Assembly: GCA_963281255.1 (NCBI GenBank)
Contig: OY725506.1
Location: 2,213,001 to 2,277,000, forward strand
Origin: Aphrocallistes beatrix
Taxonomy: Eukaryota; Porifera; Hexactinellida; Sceptrulophora; Aphrocallistidae
Direction: 5' to 3'
Length of the DNA stretch: 64,000 nt
Shown here: piece after piece, positions 34,113-45,805 of the stretch
How positions within the stretch are numbered: the first letter of the stretch is position 1
Layout of the letters: each line of letters starts with the position of its first letter
Translations under genes and position numbers: made by a program
The notes under the pieces: model-generated
The model's database searches: none
What the model was told of the DNA's origin: nothing
Seen by the model: only the letters and a program-made list of their open reading frames with translations

Positions 34113-34449
34113 AAAGTGTGAGCAAAAATAATACGTTTAAAATTTGATCGTCAGAATATTTTTAGAATAGGTTTACCAGAAAATTAGGCTACGCCTATGT
34201 TTTTTTTAAAAGGGGGTGTTTACTTTCAGTTTTTATTACTGATGATACAACTTAAATATGGTTAATTAAGAATATATGTGAAGGATAATGAAATAATATT
34301 TACTGCCAATAATTTCCGATCGCACTGTAATTGTAATGAGAGAAGGTAATTCAAATCTCCAAAAATAACCGAGCTGAAAAGATCGCTGATCCTCAATTGA
34401 TGCTAAAATTGGATCGCGATCGTGATCGAGCAATCATAATGCCCAAAAT

Positions 34450-34789
34450 GTATGCACTCTTGATTCTGAAATTTATTCAGTTTGGCTGCTAGAGAACTAT
34501 ATCAACTTGTAACACTTGTGTTAGTATTTCTCCCCGAGCATACAAAACTATTGTTTTACCTTCTAGCTCAATACACACAACTCTTGTTAGTGGTGGATGT
34601 AAAGTTTTGGGCTGCTTTGACCTGCTAAAATGAGCAAGTCTATCTGCATGAAATGCTTAGCCATTAGATGAAAAATAGCAAGAGAGCTATTCAATAATTC
34701 GAAATAAATACTTGAATAAACTCGACCTAACGAAGGAATAAATGTTAATTAGATTAGTGTATCATGTATGTAGACAAAGACCAAAGTTA
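34450..34789. other. Unassigned sequence
   Basis: I see no gene, TIR or repeat family that I can support here. Confidence 0.3.
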
Positions 34790-35047
34790 AAAAATATCAG
34801 CAATTTCAGTATTAATACGAGTAGAAAAGTGAAACCCGCAAAACCAAATAAACAGTAAAATTGTAATATATCCTTTTGAGCCTTGCGACTATATATAATT
34901 TCCTTTTCAACGATAGCATATTTGCTATATGCAGCCAACCAAATATGAGTAGATTCTATTGATTCAATACAGTTGAACTTGTATATGCTGTCACCCAAGA
35001 GATTGCGATTAAAAGGCAGTTTTAAGTAAGTAGCCGTTATACGCAGG

Positions 35048-36403
35048 TAGGGTTTCCAATCCCGGGATCCCGGGGCGTTAATCCCGGGTTCAATCCCGGG
35101 AATACCGGAATATTGTCTGAAACTGTATTCTGATTAAAATATCACGATCCATGACTAATGTTTACCAGTTAACGTCTGATACAGTCGAACTTGAATGGCT
35201 CCTTTCTTAACTAATAAGATTTCTCAACCTTACTATGCTACTGGTGTCATGAATTCATATGTACCTGAAGTATATGCATTATATGTAAACAAAATTAAAT
35301 CGAATCCATATTATCATATTTCACTTTATGGCCGAGATTAAAGTAATTTACCAAGATCTTGTTGGAACCAAGATATGGGAACATTTTAGGCGATCTACTT
35401 GTGGTAAATTATCCCAATGCAAACTATGCAAAAATACACTTAAGTGTGAGGGCGGATCTACGAAAGGGCACATGCATATAAGATCAATTCATCAAATTGA
35501 AGTATCAATGCGAACGAGTACCAATGAAACTAACATTGAACTATCTAGTAAGCAGCCAAATCAGCCAAATCTAAACGCAGTGAGAACACTTGATTATTAC
35601 ATCAACGATACTATTCTACCAGCTGTATTAGCAAGAATGACTGCTTGTGATGGTCTCTCAGTCAATGTTTTCACAACTTCACTTGACCTAAGAAGATCCC
35701 TTGGTGCATTCGGTCACTCACTCACTTTATCTGTTAGTGGGGTTAGAGATCAAGTAGTGAAATACAGACAGCAATTACGCGAAGAGGTAAAGAGATCTAT
35801 ACGCATTTCTAAATCTAAATATTTTGTGCTGATCTACTAGCCAGAATACGGCGAGAAAATGAGGAATTTTCAATTAGTGAAGATGGTATGACAGAATCAC
35901 AATTATCAAATTTACTGTGGATCCAGAACCAGAAGATATTCCTCTAGCAAAGAAATTGCAACTAGCAATAGACGCATCGATGCAAATTCCTCAAAATTCT
36001 CTTTCACTTGATACAAGTTTACCAACTATGTTAAAATAAATTACTGAAATTATTGTTGCAGAGCAAGCAGGAAAAAGAGAGACTACTTAAACAAGGTGTA
36101 TCAAATGATTGCTGCCAATCCCTGTAACTTCTGTTGAAGGATAATGTACGTTTTCATCATGTGCATATCTCTGCAATAAATTGCGAAGCAGACTTAATGA
36201 TGGCATGCAGGATGTTCTCTGTTTCATAAGGAATAATTTGAAAAAATCCAAATAGATTAATCATTAATTTTACCCTAAATTTTCTTTTTGTATTCTTCAG
36301 TAGTATTATTAGATCAGCATATTATAATTATCACCGTTAAAATGTATTCATTACAAATGTGTTACAATAGTAAACTCCGATATTCCCGGGATTGGTAACC
36401 CTA
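35048..36403 (+). mobile_element. 1.36-kb hAT element with BED-finger remnant
   Basis: The ends TAGGGTTTCCAATCCCGGGA and TCCCGGGATTGGTAACCCTA are flanked by a perfect 8-bp duplication TACGCAGG (35040-35047, 36404-36411). Further CCCGGGATCCCGGGG and CCCGGGTTCAATCCCGGG words extend the left end. The coding part is internally deleted. Confidence 0.9.
35328..35840 (+). pseudogene. hAT transposase N-terminus (BED zinc finger), truncated
   Basis: This encodes 170 residues. WEHFRR, CKLCKNTLKCEGGSTKGHM and a following H-x4-H (HMHIRSIH) form a BED finger, the DNA-binding domain of hAT transposases. The middle (TACDGLSVNVFTTSLDLRRSL) resembles the start of the hAT body. The frame stops at 35838-35840; codons from about 35920 to 36035 (EDIPLAKKLQLAIDASMQIP) look like a later part in another frame. 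The catalytic core and the dimerisation domain are missing, so this is a deletion derivative. Confidence 0.75.
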
Positions 36404-36840
36404 TACGCAGGTCACTTATCATTAAAGTTAATGTAAAGGGACAAAATGCCATTATAGACAGGTTCCTGCTATAATAAGTGGGTGTTCTATCTACTGGATA
36501 GGACTTCCTATTCACCGATGGCATACTTGTTATATGTTGCCAAACAAACACGAGTTTTAACCAGCATTACTTTATATGGAATGGCGTGAAATCGCAAAAA
36601 ATACAGTCAAATTTAAATAAATTAAGTATAACCTTTCGAATCAGTATTCATGACTTCCTATTAAAAGATAGTACATCTTCAAATTCGGGTTTTAAGTAGT
36701 ATTAGCATATATGAAAGTGCAAAATGAAATAGGTGCCAAAGCCAAAATACGCACTTTTGAAGGTGGTCTTGATCTTTAATTGAATTTTGGGTTGCATAGA
36801 ATCATTGTTCCAAATTTCATGCTTGTACCATAAAATGCAC

Positions 36841-37266
36841 TAGTACTATGTCTACCCTTCGTCAGTACGCCACTAATCCCGGTCTCATATCTGAGGTGCA
36901 TTGTTATATCCAGGGTTGCGATGAGAATGCGAATGGGAGTGACTTTCCTTTTGGAAATTGCGACATATGGGAAACCGATGGGATTCCAGATACTGTGGAA
37001 ATGGATAAAATTTAATTTATGCAACAATTTAAGGTATTTCGCAGGTAAAATTTCTACCTTTTATCACAAATAAATGAGTTTTTTCTAAAACCGTAAATTT
37101 CATATATTGATTTTAAATCATTATTGAGAAATTTCAATTTATAGGAAATATTTACCAATACTTCCTCCCGTTGTTTCAAGTTGTGAAATTAATCTATTTT
37201 GAAAAGATTTTTATTTGTATTATATGTCTTGTATCTCTACTATTTCATTCTTAACTAATCATTTAG
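36841..37266. other. End of BIG intron 1
   Basis: The first 40 bases match 21689-21731 inverted. The remainder is AT-rich with the acceptor tract ...CTAATCATTTAG at 37255-37266; no gene is seen. Confidence 0.4.
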
Positions 37267-38992
37267 ATAAATGATCCTGTACACGCGCATAAATTGCTAA
37301 TAGACAGTATAATTAAAGCGATATGCAGCTGTTTCAATGGAGAAAAAACAGATTTTCACGTACAGCTACAAATCTTGAAGGCACTTCTTGCTCTAGTGAA
37401 TAGTCCCTCTTGCTCTATACACGCTAAAAACCAGCGGAAAATAATACGGACCTGTATAAACATATACTTAGCAACTAGCAAACTCCCCACGGTACAAACC
37501 ACGGCTAAGGCTACTCTTACACAAATGTTGAATGTTGTATTTCATAAGATTGAAACAGATCCTTTTCTCTTTTCACAAGCGCAAAGTCGTATGGATGTAT
37601 CTCTACGAATTCCATTGAATCCATTGAATGATAAAAAAACAATTAATTCAGTACAATTGACTAGCGAAGATGACAATATTGAGCACAATCTTATCCCAAC
37701 AACTACCGAGTATCAAGAATTGCCTCAGCAGATCAATCCTGAAACAATTCAGTTTCCTGAGATTTCAAAGAATGAAGACCACTCTAATGTTTTACAGTTC
37801 CCATCTTCAATCTCGTGTGAAAATGTTGATCAAAATACACTACTTAGTCATTCTCCAAAGGAATTGCCTGACCAATCTCAATCTGATTCAGTAAAGGATA
37901 TTAGAACCCTCGATATAGATGACGATGATGATGATGATGATGATGATGATGCACCGATTGGCATTAGTTATATTGATCAAAGTAAATTACCAGATAACGA
38001 ATCTATTACAGTTGATGTACATAGTTTCAATGATTCTCCTTATGTCCCACCTTTGAATGAGACAAGCCAAGATTTTCCAGTCATAAAGACAGAAACAGAC
38101 TTGCAAATACTAGTAACACAATCTTCCCAATCTATTTCGGACCGAGAGTCATCTCCTGACTTAGAACGTGTAGAGATATCTAAACTTTATTTAAAGGATG
38201 CAGCTGACCTCTTCTATATGTTATGCACTATTTCTGATAAGCAGCTAGCTGACCTGCATAGCCCAAGAAGCTATGAGATTAGACTCAAAGTTATTTTGCT
38301 AGAAATGATTCTAATCGTTTTAGACAACTCTGGCCCTGTCTTCCGTACTGATTCAACAATTATTAAAATTGTACGTGAATACCTCTGTCAGTCACTATCC
38401 ATTAATGTTATTTCTCCCGTTCTGGAAGTGTTTGAACTAGCCATCACGATATTCTTAGTGGTTGTTGGCCTTTTTAAAACATTTTTGAAAGCACAGATCG
38501 AAGTATTTTTCAATGAGATTATCTTCAATATTCTTGATTCCCAAACAAGTTCTTATGAACATAAATGGATTGTTCTGCACACCCTTACCAAAATATGTTC
38601 AGATTCCCAACTAATATTAGACCTATATATCAATTATGATTGCGATCTTGCCTATGTCAATGTGTATGAAATGCTGATAAGCGTTTTAACACGTACGTCA
38701 AAATCATCCAATTTAGTTAAAATAGGCATTATTTCGACCACACAAGAACGCGAATTAAAGCTGAAGGCTCTGGAATGTCTTGTTTTAATATTAAGGTGTC
38801 TTGTAGAATGGTCTCGAGAGTTGTATTTCAATCCAAATCAGGAGTATGGTGATTTAAATATGCTACAGAACGCGCCTATACCATACAAACACGACGTAGA
38901 CCTGTACCTGAGGACCGTATTATCAAAACGTGTCGAAGGAGTACCCAGGAGGAGTGGATCTCACAATACATTACCCCACCTTTCATTGTCAG
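37267..38992 (+). CDS. ARFGEF: BIG-type ARF exchange factor, exon 2 (DCB-HUS domains)
   Basis: This encodes residues 121-695 plus the first base of codon 696. It completes the DCB domain (QLQILKALLALVNSP, TTAKATLTQMLNVVF), which mediates dimerisation and ARL1/membrane contact in the family. A low-complexity linker rich in Ser/Gln contains a run of eleven Asp (residues 338-348, GAT repeat). The HUS domain follows, including the HUS-box-type motif INYDCD (N at residue 576) and RCLVEWSRELYFNPNQ. The exon opens directly after TTTAG with ATAAATGATCCT, upstream of the first TTG/ATG-type codon, so the apparent ORF start at 37294 is not a real start. The donor is TTGTCAG/GTAATT at 38993 (phase 1). 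Confidence 0.93.
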
Positions 38993-39020
38993 GTAATTTG
39001 AAAATTTGAAGTGATATATA

Positions 39021-39442
39021 CAGGGTGGGTAATTTGCTCCATTGATAAAATACCGTAAGTAAATTTTTAGTCCTTAGATTGTCTTCAAATTTTATAGGAA
39101 GTAGCTACATACTATCTGTTTCAAGAAATGCATTCAACTTTCAATATACCCACCTTTCCTTTTGATTACAGCCTTGAGGCATCTGGGACCGTCTCATTTG
39201 AAATTCGCGTTTCTTGAGGAATATTGGCCCATGCCTTGACTAAATAAATTCTGCTATTTCGTCTGTTTATACAGGCAAAATGACAGAATTTGAAAAGAAG
39301 AGTGGTTATATTGAAAGTTTAAGGTATTTCTTAAAGCAAATAGTATGCAGTTGCTTCCTTTAAAATTTGAATGCAATCTAAGCACTAATTATTGGGTTAT
39401 TGTAGTATTTTATCAATGGGACAGAGCTTATTGCTCACTCTG
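39021..39442 (-). mobile_element. Tc1-derived MITE retaining a transposase C-terminus
   Basis: The ends CAGGGTGGGTAATTTGCTCC and, inverted, a diverged CAGAGTGAGCAATAAGCTCT lie next to TA dinucleotides and continue into CCATTGATAAAATAC. On the minus strand the interior (about 39120-39245) reads KAWANIPQE and, one frame shift later, PRCLKAVIKR, the well-known last residues of Tc1 transposases. It is therefore a deletion derivative of a coding Tc1 element. Confidence 0.75.
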
Positions 39443-39606
39443 TACACTTATTTGTTTCAAAATTTTAATCTGATCGCCCGCCCCAGGTCAAATTGTAAAT
39501 TATGCCAGTATCTCCGATAGTAAGCATCTCAGGTTTGCATTTAACAGAAATTTTTTTATGTATCTGTGTGACAAAATTTATATCTGAACCTTTAAAGACC
39601 CATATT

Positions 39607-40240
39607 GGAATGGTAAATTTGGGCCAGGGATACTGACGAAGCCGATTGAATAAATATAGGATTTGCTTAAAATCATTAGGTATGCAGAATATACCTTAAG
39701 AGTTTATTACCAGCATATATAAATATGGTGTTAAACTACCCATTGTCAAATGTTTGATTATTCTTCATATACTATTTGCGTAATATGTATGAAGAATTTA
39801 GTGATAATTATACCCATTTTAAACACGCTACTAAACGCTTTTATCAAATATTTTTCGGCATAGAGCTGTGATGTGAATGAATTTCGAAAAAATTGGAATT
39901 TACTGGAATGCAGAAACATTCCATGAAAAAATTCCACATTTTCGTGTCAACCCATTGCCAACCCGGTTATATGTGGAAATTAATTATTAAAAATGCTTAG
40001 AAGCGTGTTTAAACGAGTATAAATAGCACTAAATTCGTCATAAATATTACGCAAATATATAATGACGAATCAAAATTTTAGCAACGGATATGGGGTAGTT
40101 TTACACAAAATTTATATATATGCTGGTAGTACAATTTTAAGTTCAATTCTTCATGTCTAACGATTTTCGGAAAATCCTGTATTTATTCAATCGGCTTCGA
40201 CCACATTCCTGGTCCAAATTTACCATTTTACTGTGGATCC
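39607..40240. mobile_element. Foldback element, diverged (intron 2)
   Basis: Inverted arms share GGTAAATTTGG, GAAGCCGATTGAATAAATA and CCAGCATATATAAA. The plan matches the other foldback families (paired CCAGCATATATAAATATGG blocks and a CATTCCATG core), but the left terminus has decayed, so I cannot show a target duplication. Confidence 0.6.
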
Positions 40241-40515
40241 TGATTTGAGTATCTGATGATTGATCTTGAAAGGAAATTCATGAAAGTAGTAGCGAAAAGA
40301 GGCTTTAGGTGATTATTTTAATTTTTTTACTAAACTAGAATTTGGTTGAGCCATTTCAAAATACTTCGGATATGCACTAAATCTGCATATGTTATCGTTA
40401 CTGATCAAATTTTCCCCAGCTTCTTTCTTGTTTTGTAGAATTAAAAAGCAATCAGTAAACAGTTCGATATTTCAACTTCATTAAGCACCAATGACGATAC
40501 ATAAATACATACCTA

Positions 40516-41077
40516 CAGGGTGTCTCAAAGGTTCTGCAACAAATGTTGCTGATGCATTATACATAGATAAATAGATCAAATATCCGATACCTCTTTTTAA
40601 TAAAAAAATAGGGAGGATTATCTTAATTATTTTGCATTTCTCAATGGCCTGCTTTTCACAATTTATTTGCAATGCTTGATCATATATATCGTTGTCTAGT
40701 AAATAATATTTTTTATCTCAATAAAAAAACTCATATCCATGGTACATTTGACGTCTATACTTAAAATACTCGCGTTCTTATAGAAGATTTCCGTTACGTA
40801 AATCGAAAATAATAATATTATTTTAGTATTATGAATCAATTACAGAATATAGAAGTGATTAATGTAATATTTCATCAGAAAAATAGTGATCTTCAAACCT
40901 GACACTTTTGAGCTCCAAATTTTATAAGAAATGTTTTTTGCGTAATGAGTTGAGCTCATTTCTATGCTAGAAGGGTGCTAGATTTCATTTATGGAGGCTA
41001 ATTTGGAATACAATCAAGTGATCTTAGTCAAATTAACAAAGTAAAATTGGTTGTTGCAGAACTTTTGAGACACCCTA
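40516..41077. mobile_element. 562-bp mariner-type MITE just before BIG exon 3
   Basis: The TIRs CAGGGTGTCTCAAAGGTTCT and, inverted, AGAACTTTTGAGACACCCT are flanked by TA. Its right end lies only 206 bp before the exon 3 splice acceptor. No transposase frame. Confidence 0.85.
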
Positions 41078-41283
41078 TACATACACCTCTTTTTTTTAGC
41101 CTCTGATTTTAAGCCTCAAAGTGTTTAGGACCGTGAAAATCCAGAATAATACTCAATTTACTATATATTCTGATGTTATTTATCGATTTAGGCGTATGCA
41201 TATTTTGGGGTTTGACATTAGGAGCGTATCTCTGGAGGACTGTATAATACCTTGTTTTATTATCATGTTGTTCACTCCTTTAG

Positions 41284-44200
41284 AAACTGAAAGTACAGAT
41301 ATAGTAGATAGATCTCCATCCCTCCAATCTATTGACGATGATCCAGAACAATTTGAATCCATCAAACAAAAGAAAGAACTTATGGATAAAGGTCTTGAAA
41401 TATTTAAAAATTCTCCTAAAAAAGGAATCGCATTTCTTCACGAAAAACGATTAATTGGAAAATCCCCAGAGGATGTTGCTGACTTTTTTCACCATTACGA
41501 ACGTTTAGATAAAGCTGCCGTGGGAGATTTTCTTAGTGAAAATAATGAATTTTCAAAAGCAACTATGTATGCATATGTAGACTCTTTTGATTTTTGCCAA
41601 AAGGATTTATTATCAGCCCTCCGAATCTTTTTAGCAGCTGGATTCCGTTTGCCAGGGGAAGCACAAAAGGTTGATAGGTTAATGGAGAAATTTGCCGCGC
41701 GATATATTGATACGAACTCTGAAAATGAGATTTTCGCTAGTGCTGATGCAGCATATGTCCTTGCATTCAGCATTATCATGTTAACGACAGACTTACATAA
41801 TGACCAAGTTCGAGTTAAGATGACAAAAGAAGATTATATTAAAATGAATCGTGGGATTAACGAGAGCAAAGATCTGCCTCGAGAATACCTCGAGAGTATT
41901 TACAATCAAGTTGCTAAAGAGGAAATCAAAATGTCTTATAAATCCGTTAGTGTTTCACGAACACCAAGTTTGTCGTTTAAAAACGAAACCCTGCGTAAAC
42001 AGGCATTTTGTCAAGAAACCGAAGTGATCACGAAGAATGCACAAATGTTGATTCGTGAAGCTGGAAAAAAGGAGAGTAACTTCACCTCTGCGAAGCAAGT
42101 CGAGCATGTTCGTCCTATGTTTAAGGGAGGGTGGACCTCGTTCTTGTCTGCCTTTTCATTAGCCTTAAAGGAGAATGAAGACAACGATATAATATATTTG
42201 TGCTTAGATGGGCTTAAAAATTCAATTCGAATTGCTTGTATATTTCAGTTAGATTTAGAACGAAACGCGTTCATTCAGTCCCTTACTAAATTTACCCTAC
42301 TAGTTACTGGCCTTGGTGAAATGAAGGTTAAGAATATTGAAACTATAAAGACCTTAGTTAATATCGCATACACTGATGGTAACTATTTGCAAGATTCATG
42401 GCTCGAGGTGCTGAAAGTAATATCTCAACTAGAAATGGTACAATTGATCGGAACTGGTGTGAAACCACAATTCTTATCAATTGTTAAAGAAAAGGATTTA
42501 AAACCGATGAAGGAATCGAACTCTTTCTTCACTAAAAAAGAAGATCACTCGAACATCGATGCTGTGTTAGGAGGAATTAGTAATAAGAATAAAGTCGCTA
42601 TAGTTAAAGAATCCATGGAGGAAACTAGTTCTCAATCAATTGTAGTGGCTGTGGATCGTATTTTCACTACCAGTACAAATCTTGGCGGTAGTGCCATAGT
42701 AGACTTTGTACATTGCCTATGCGCGGTGTCAATAGAAGAACTAAATGCATTGACAGGCCCGCGAATGTTCTCATTACAAAAGATTGTTGAGATTTCTTAC
42801 TATAATATGGGACGTATAAGATTGGAATGGAGTAGGATTTGGGCTGTCCTAGGGGACCATTTTAATTCTGTTGGATGTCATCATGATGAAGATATAGCAC
42901 TCTTTGCTATTGATTCTTTAAAACAGTTGGCATTTAAATTTCTCGAGAAGGGTGAGTTACCCAATTTTCATTTTCAAAAGGATTTCTTAAAACCTTTTCA
43001 TTACATTATTTCTAGTGATATATCTTTGAAAATCAAGGACATGATTGTTCGTTGTCTTTCTCAGATGGTACAAGCACAGGCTAAAAATATTCGTTCTGGT
43101 TGGAAATGTATTTTTAGTGTTTTTCAAGTTGCTGCTGGTGATAGTGAAGAGAGTGTAGTTCTGCTAGCTTTTGAAACCGTTTCTGTCATTTTCCAAAACC
43201 ACTTCCCTTCGACGATTGAGTCATTTCAAGAGGCAATGAAATGTTTAAGTGAGTTTGCATGTAATTCACATTTCCCTGATATTAGTATGGAAGCAATTCG
43301 CTTGTTTAGGAATACAGCAAAGCAAGTTCATGACTACCCTGACTTGTTCTACGAGCAATCTTCGCATCAGTCAGGGAATGAAACATTTTTCCAAACTGAG
43401 CAGGAAAAGGTGTGGGTAAAAGGATGGGTCCCAGTATTGGTTGAATTGGCTAGTGTGATGTCACGGTGTATGCTAGACGTGCGAACACGTGGGCTCACAG
43501 TTATGTTTGAAATAATAAAGACATACGGGGGAAAGTTATTGCCACATTGGTGGAATGATCTATTCGCACTTATTTTCCGCATTTTTGACCCTAGCAAATT
43601 GCCAGAGAATGTGGAAAAATGTGAATGGATGACCACAACATGCAATCACGCATTGTACGCTCTAATAGACGTTTTTACTCAATATTTTAATATCCTTGCA
43701 ACTTCTCAGTTTCAACAAGTATTAGATCAATTGGTCTGGTGTGTACAGCAAGAAAATGAACAGTTAGCTTGCTCTGGAACTAATTGCTTAGAAAATCTGG
43801 TCATTTATAATGGCGGCCTTTTTTCTGCACACTTTTGGGATACTACTATAGAATATATTTGGAAAATCTACAATTTGACCGAGCCTAAAGAATTAAGAGA
43901 ACTTTTAGAATATGCTCTTCGGAACCAAACTGAGAGTTCTCAAGAAGGACTTGTGATAATAAAAGATGAAACAGTCATTCCCGACACCATAGTCGAGGAT
44001 CCTTTAACTCCAACTCCACACTTTACCACAGTCGATGATTCAATATTTCCAGAAAGAAATGATTCTGAACTATCTCCTGCGTTAAATTTGATCACTGTAA
44101 CACCTTCTGATGCGTTAACAAGATTTGTTAAGGTTAGTATATCATCATTTGAACAGAGTGAACCCTCTATGTTTTCTCAAAAAATAACTGATTCATTGAC

Positions 44201-44912
44201 TAGTCTGAAACAGCAGAAATTTCATCGCTTTAATGTGGTTCAATTAGAATTGATACGAGCAATCGATCACATACTTTTCTACCCTACTTCTACGAGGTAC
44301 GAGAATGAACATATTATGAACTTGAAACAGAGCGAAAATAAAGCTAATTTTAATTCACCTCCTAAATTAGATTCCCGTGGCATGTTTTCTAAACTCTCAA
44401 CTCCCCAGTTACTATCCCTCAATGAGTGCCTTATAAAGACACATGAAGCCGCGAATTATATAATTTCACTCAATAACGAATTGAGCGATTGCGAAGGCAA
44501 TAATATCCAATTCTCAATGCAAAAATCCTTAATAATCGATATAGAAACTTCTAGTATCGCTACAGCATTTCGTATACTTTTTCACCTCTTATTAACCCCA
44601 GAGCACGAATCAATGCAAGCCCATATTGAAAAAGCTTTGACTTCTTTGTCATTACATACTCTCAAAACTTTTCTAATGCTTAAAATCCCTTTATTGATTG
44701 AAACATGGACATGTGTGATTTTACTATACTTCTATCATCTCACGCATATTAAGCAAAATCAAATCTTTAAACACCATATAACAGTTATATATCCTTTTCT
44801 CATTCAAATTCTTCAAAGAATTCCTATTTACCAATCTGCAAACTTATCATACAACATTTCTTTACTCTTTGATAAAATTGGTACCGAGTTCATTATGATT
44901 AATCAAAATTAA
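41284..44912 (+). CDS. ARFGEF: BIG-type ARF exchange factor, exon 3 (Sec7 and HDS domains)
   Basis: This encodes the rest of codon 696 to residue 1904 and the stop at 44910-44912. The Sec7 domain spans about residues 719-911 and catalyses GDP release from ARF: the catalytic glutamate is E821 in FRLPGEAQKVDRLMEKFAAR, and the second conserved motif is IIMLTTDLHNDQV. The downstream HDS regions are recognisable (EHVRPMFKGGW, GETSSQ-like EETSSQSIVVAVDRIFT, MFSLQKIVEISYYNMGRIRL, RGLTVMFEIIKTYGG, WMTTTCNHALYA). An extra residue seems to sit just before FRLPGEAQ (FLAAGFR where most relatives have one residue fewer). Codons 41121-41283 upstream of the acceptor are open by chance and belong to the intron. 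Total length of 1904 is slightly longer than vertebrate BIG1/BIG2 (about 1800). Confidence 0.95.
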
Positions 44913-45803
44913 CAGCAAAAATTATATGGTCTTGTTGTATGTATAGCAAACTCGTACATTAGTAACAAGTTGAAATTCCAAATATGTTTCATAATTTTAG
45001 ATACAGTTTATGTATGACTATATTGTTATTGTTCAGTAAGTCGAACGCATCCAGTTCTTAATGTGTAATTCGAGTTAATCATATATTTTTCGCCTGGTTT
45101 ATTTGTTATATAATTCATAATTTTTATCTCGTTGTTTTGTTATTGTTCGAATTGACCTTTTACTTTGCATAGCAAATTCTAGTGCAGATCGAAGAAAATT
45201 AGCATGTGGTTACCTTCGGAGTAGCAATGCTAATTCACTCCAATCAATCAATATAATCGAGAATTTCTTCGATTTTTAGATATTTTTGGATGAAACTATA
45301 TTTTGATCAGAAAATACGTATGGTTTTTTTAAGAAACCAATGTAGAATTTGATCAGAAATGTGGAATATCATTAATTTGTATTGAAATTCCACATTCCAG
45401 GCAAAATTTAACATACCTTTTGATCAAAATATACAGTATCTTTTTGGATTTTTTATTTTTTTCGATTCTTTTGCAGTGTTTTATCCTTTATTTTCTAAAT
45501 TTTCCTAGTTAATTTTGCTTCACATTTAGTTTAGAATGTATTACCAATTATAGCAATGCGATTCTATGAGAATAAACTAAAGTTCTTTGTTTTATTTCAC
45601 TGTAATCACATTGATTTGGTTTATGATTCTTAATTATTCATCGAGTTACTTGTAAACCAAGTCAATATTTTTAAATATCGAAGGAAATCTACGAATATTA
45701 ATCTATTGCAAACCAATCGAAGAAATCGATTCAACAATCGAGGGTGTTGTAAATTGAATTAGTTGGCATCCCTGCTTCATAGTATATTTTCCAAATTGTT
45801 ATA
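44913..45803 (+). other. BIG 3' untranslated and intergenic region
   Basis: AT-rich with no gene. A good polyadenylation signal AATAAA is at 45571-45576, followed by a T-rich stretch (GTTCTTTGTTTTATTTC), about 660 bases past the stop; alternatives cannot be excluded. Confidence 0.5.
45571..45576 (+). terminator. Candidate polyadenylation signal of BIG
   Basis: AATAAA followed within 15 bases by a U/G-rich tract. Confidence 0.4.
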
Positions 45804-45805
45804 TA

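Larger units (their letters stand above)
31306..34327 (-). mobile_element. Tc1-like (DD34E) element, interrupted by nested insertions
   Basis: The TIRs CAGTGCGTTCGGAAATTATT and, inverted, CAGTGCGATCGGAAATTATT are flanked by TA (31304-31305, 34328-34329). Without the hAT insertion (31406-33046) and its duplication the element is about 1.4 kb, normal for Tc1. The transposase gene is broken (see 33092-34112). Confidence 0.9.
34790..36840. repeat. Interspersed repeat, copy 2, split by a hAT element
   Basis: The outer parts are inverted relative to 26341-27000, while the middle part 36412-36570 is direct, so the copies differ by an internal inversion. The hAT element 35048-36403 separates the blocks. 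Confidence 0.6.
15651..37266 (+). other. BIG intron 1, 21.6 kb, filled with mobile elements
   Basis: The donor is GTAAGT at 15651 and the acceptor TTTAG at 37262-37266, joining exon 1 to exon 2 in phase 0. The protein alignment around the junction is continuous with animal BIG proteins, so no exon appears to be missing. The contents are listed separately; most of the length is transposon sequence in several layers of nesting. Confidence 0.88.
38993..41283 (+). other. BIG intron 2
   Basis: This 2.3-kb intron runs from GTAATT to CTCCTTTAG. Phase 1 is conserved: G from exon 2 plus AA from exon 3 forms a Glu codon. It contains MITEs at 39021-39442 and 40516-41077 and a foldback at about 39607-40240; about 275 bp between 40241 and 40515 shows nothing recognisable. 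Confidence 0.88.

Noticed and set aside
37294..37296. TTG start for a separate gene
   Set aside because: The homology extends upstream to the acceptor at 37266 and joins exon 1 in phase.
41121..41283. Extra N-terminal 54 codons in front of BIG exon 3
   Set aside because: They begin at a GTG, show no homology, and end at a good acceptor (CTCCTTTAG) whose phase fits exon 2.
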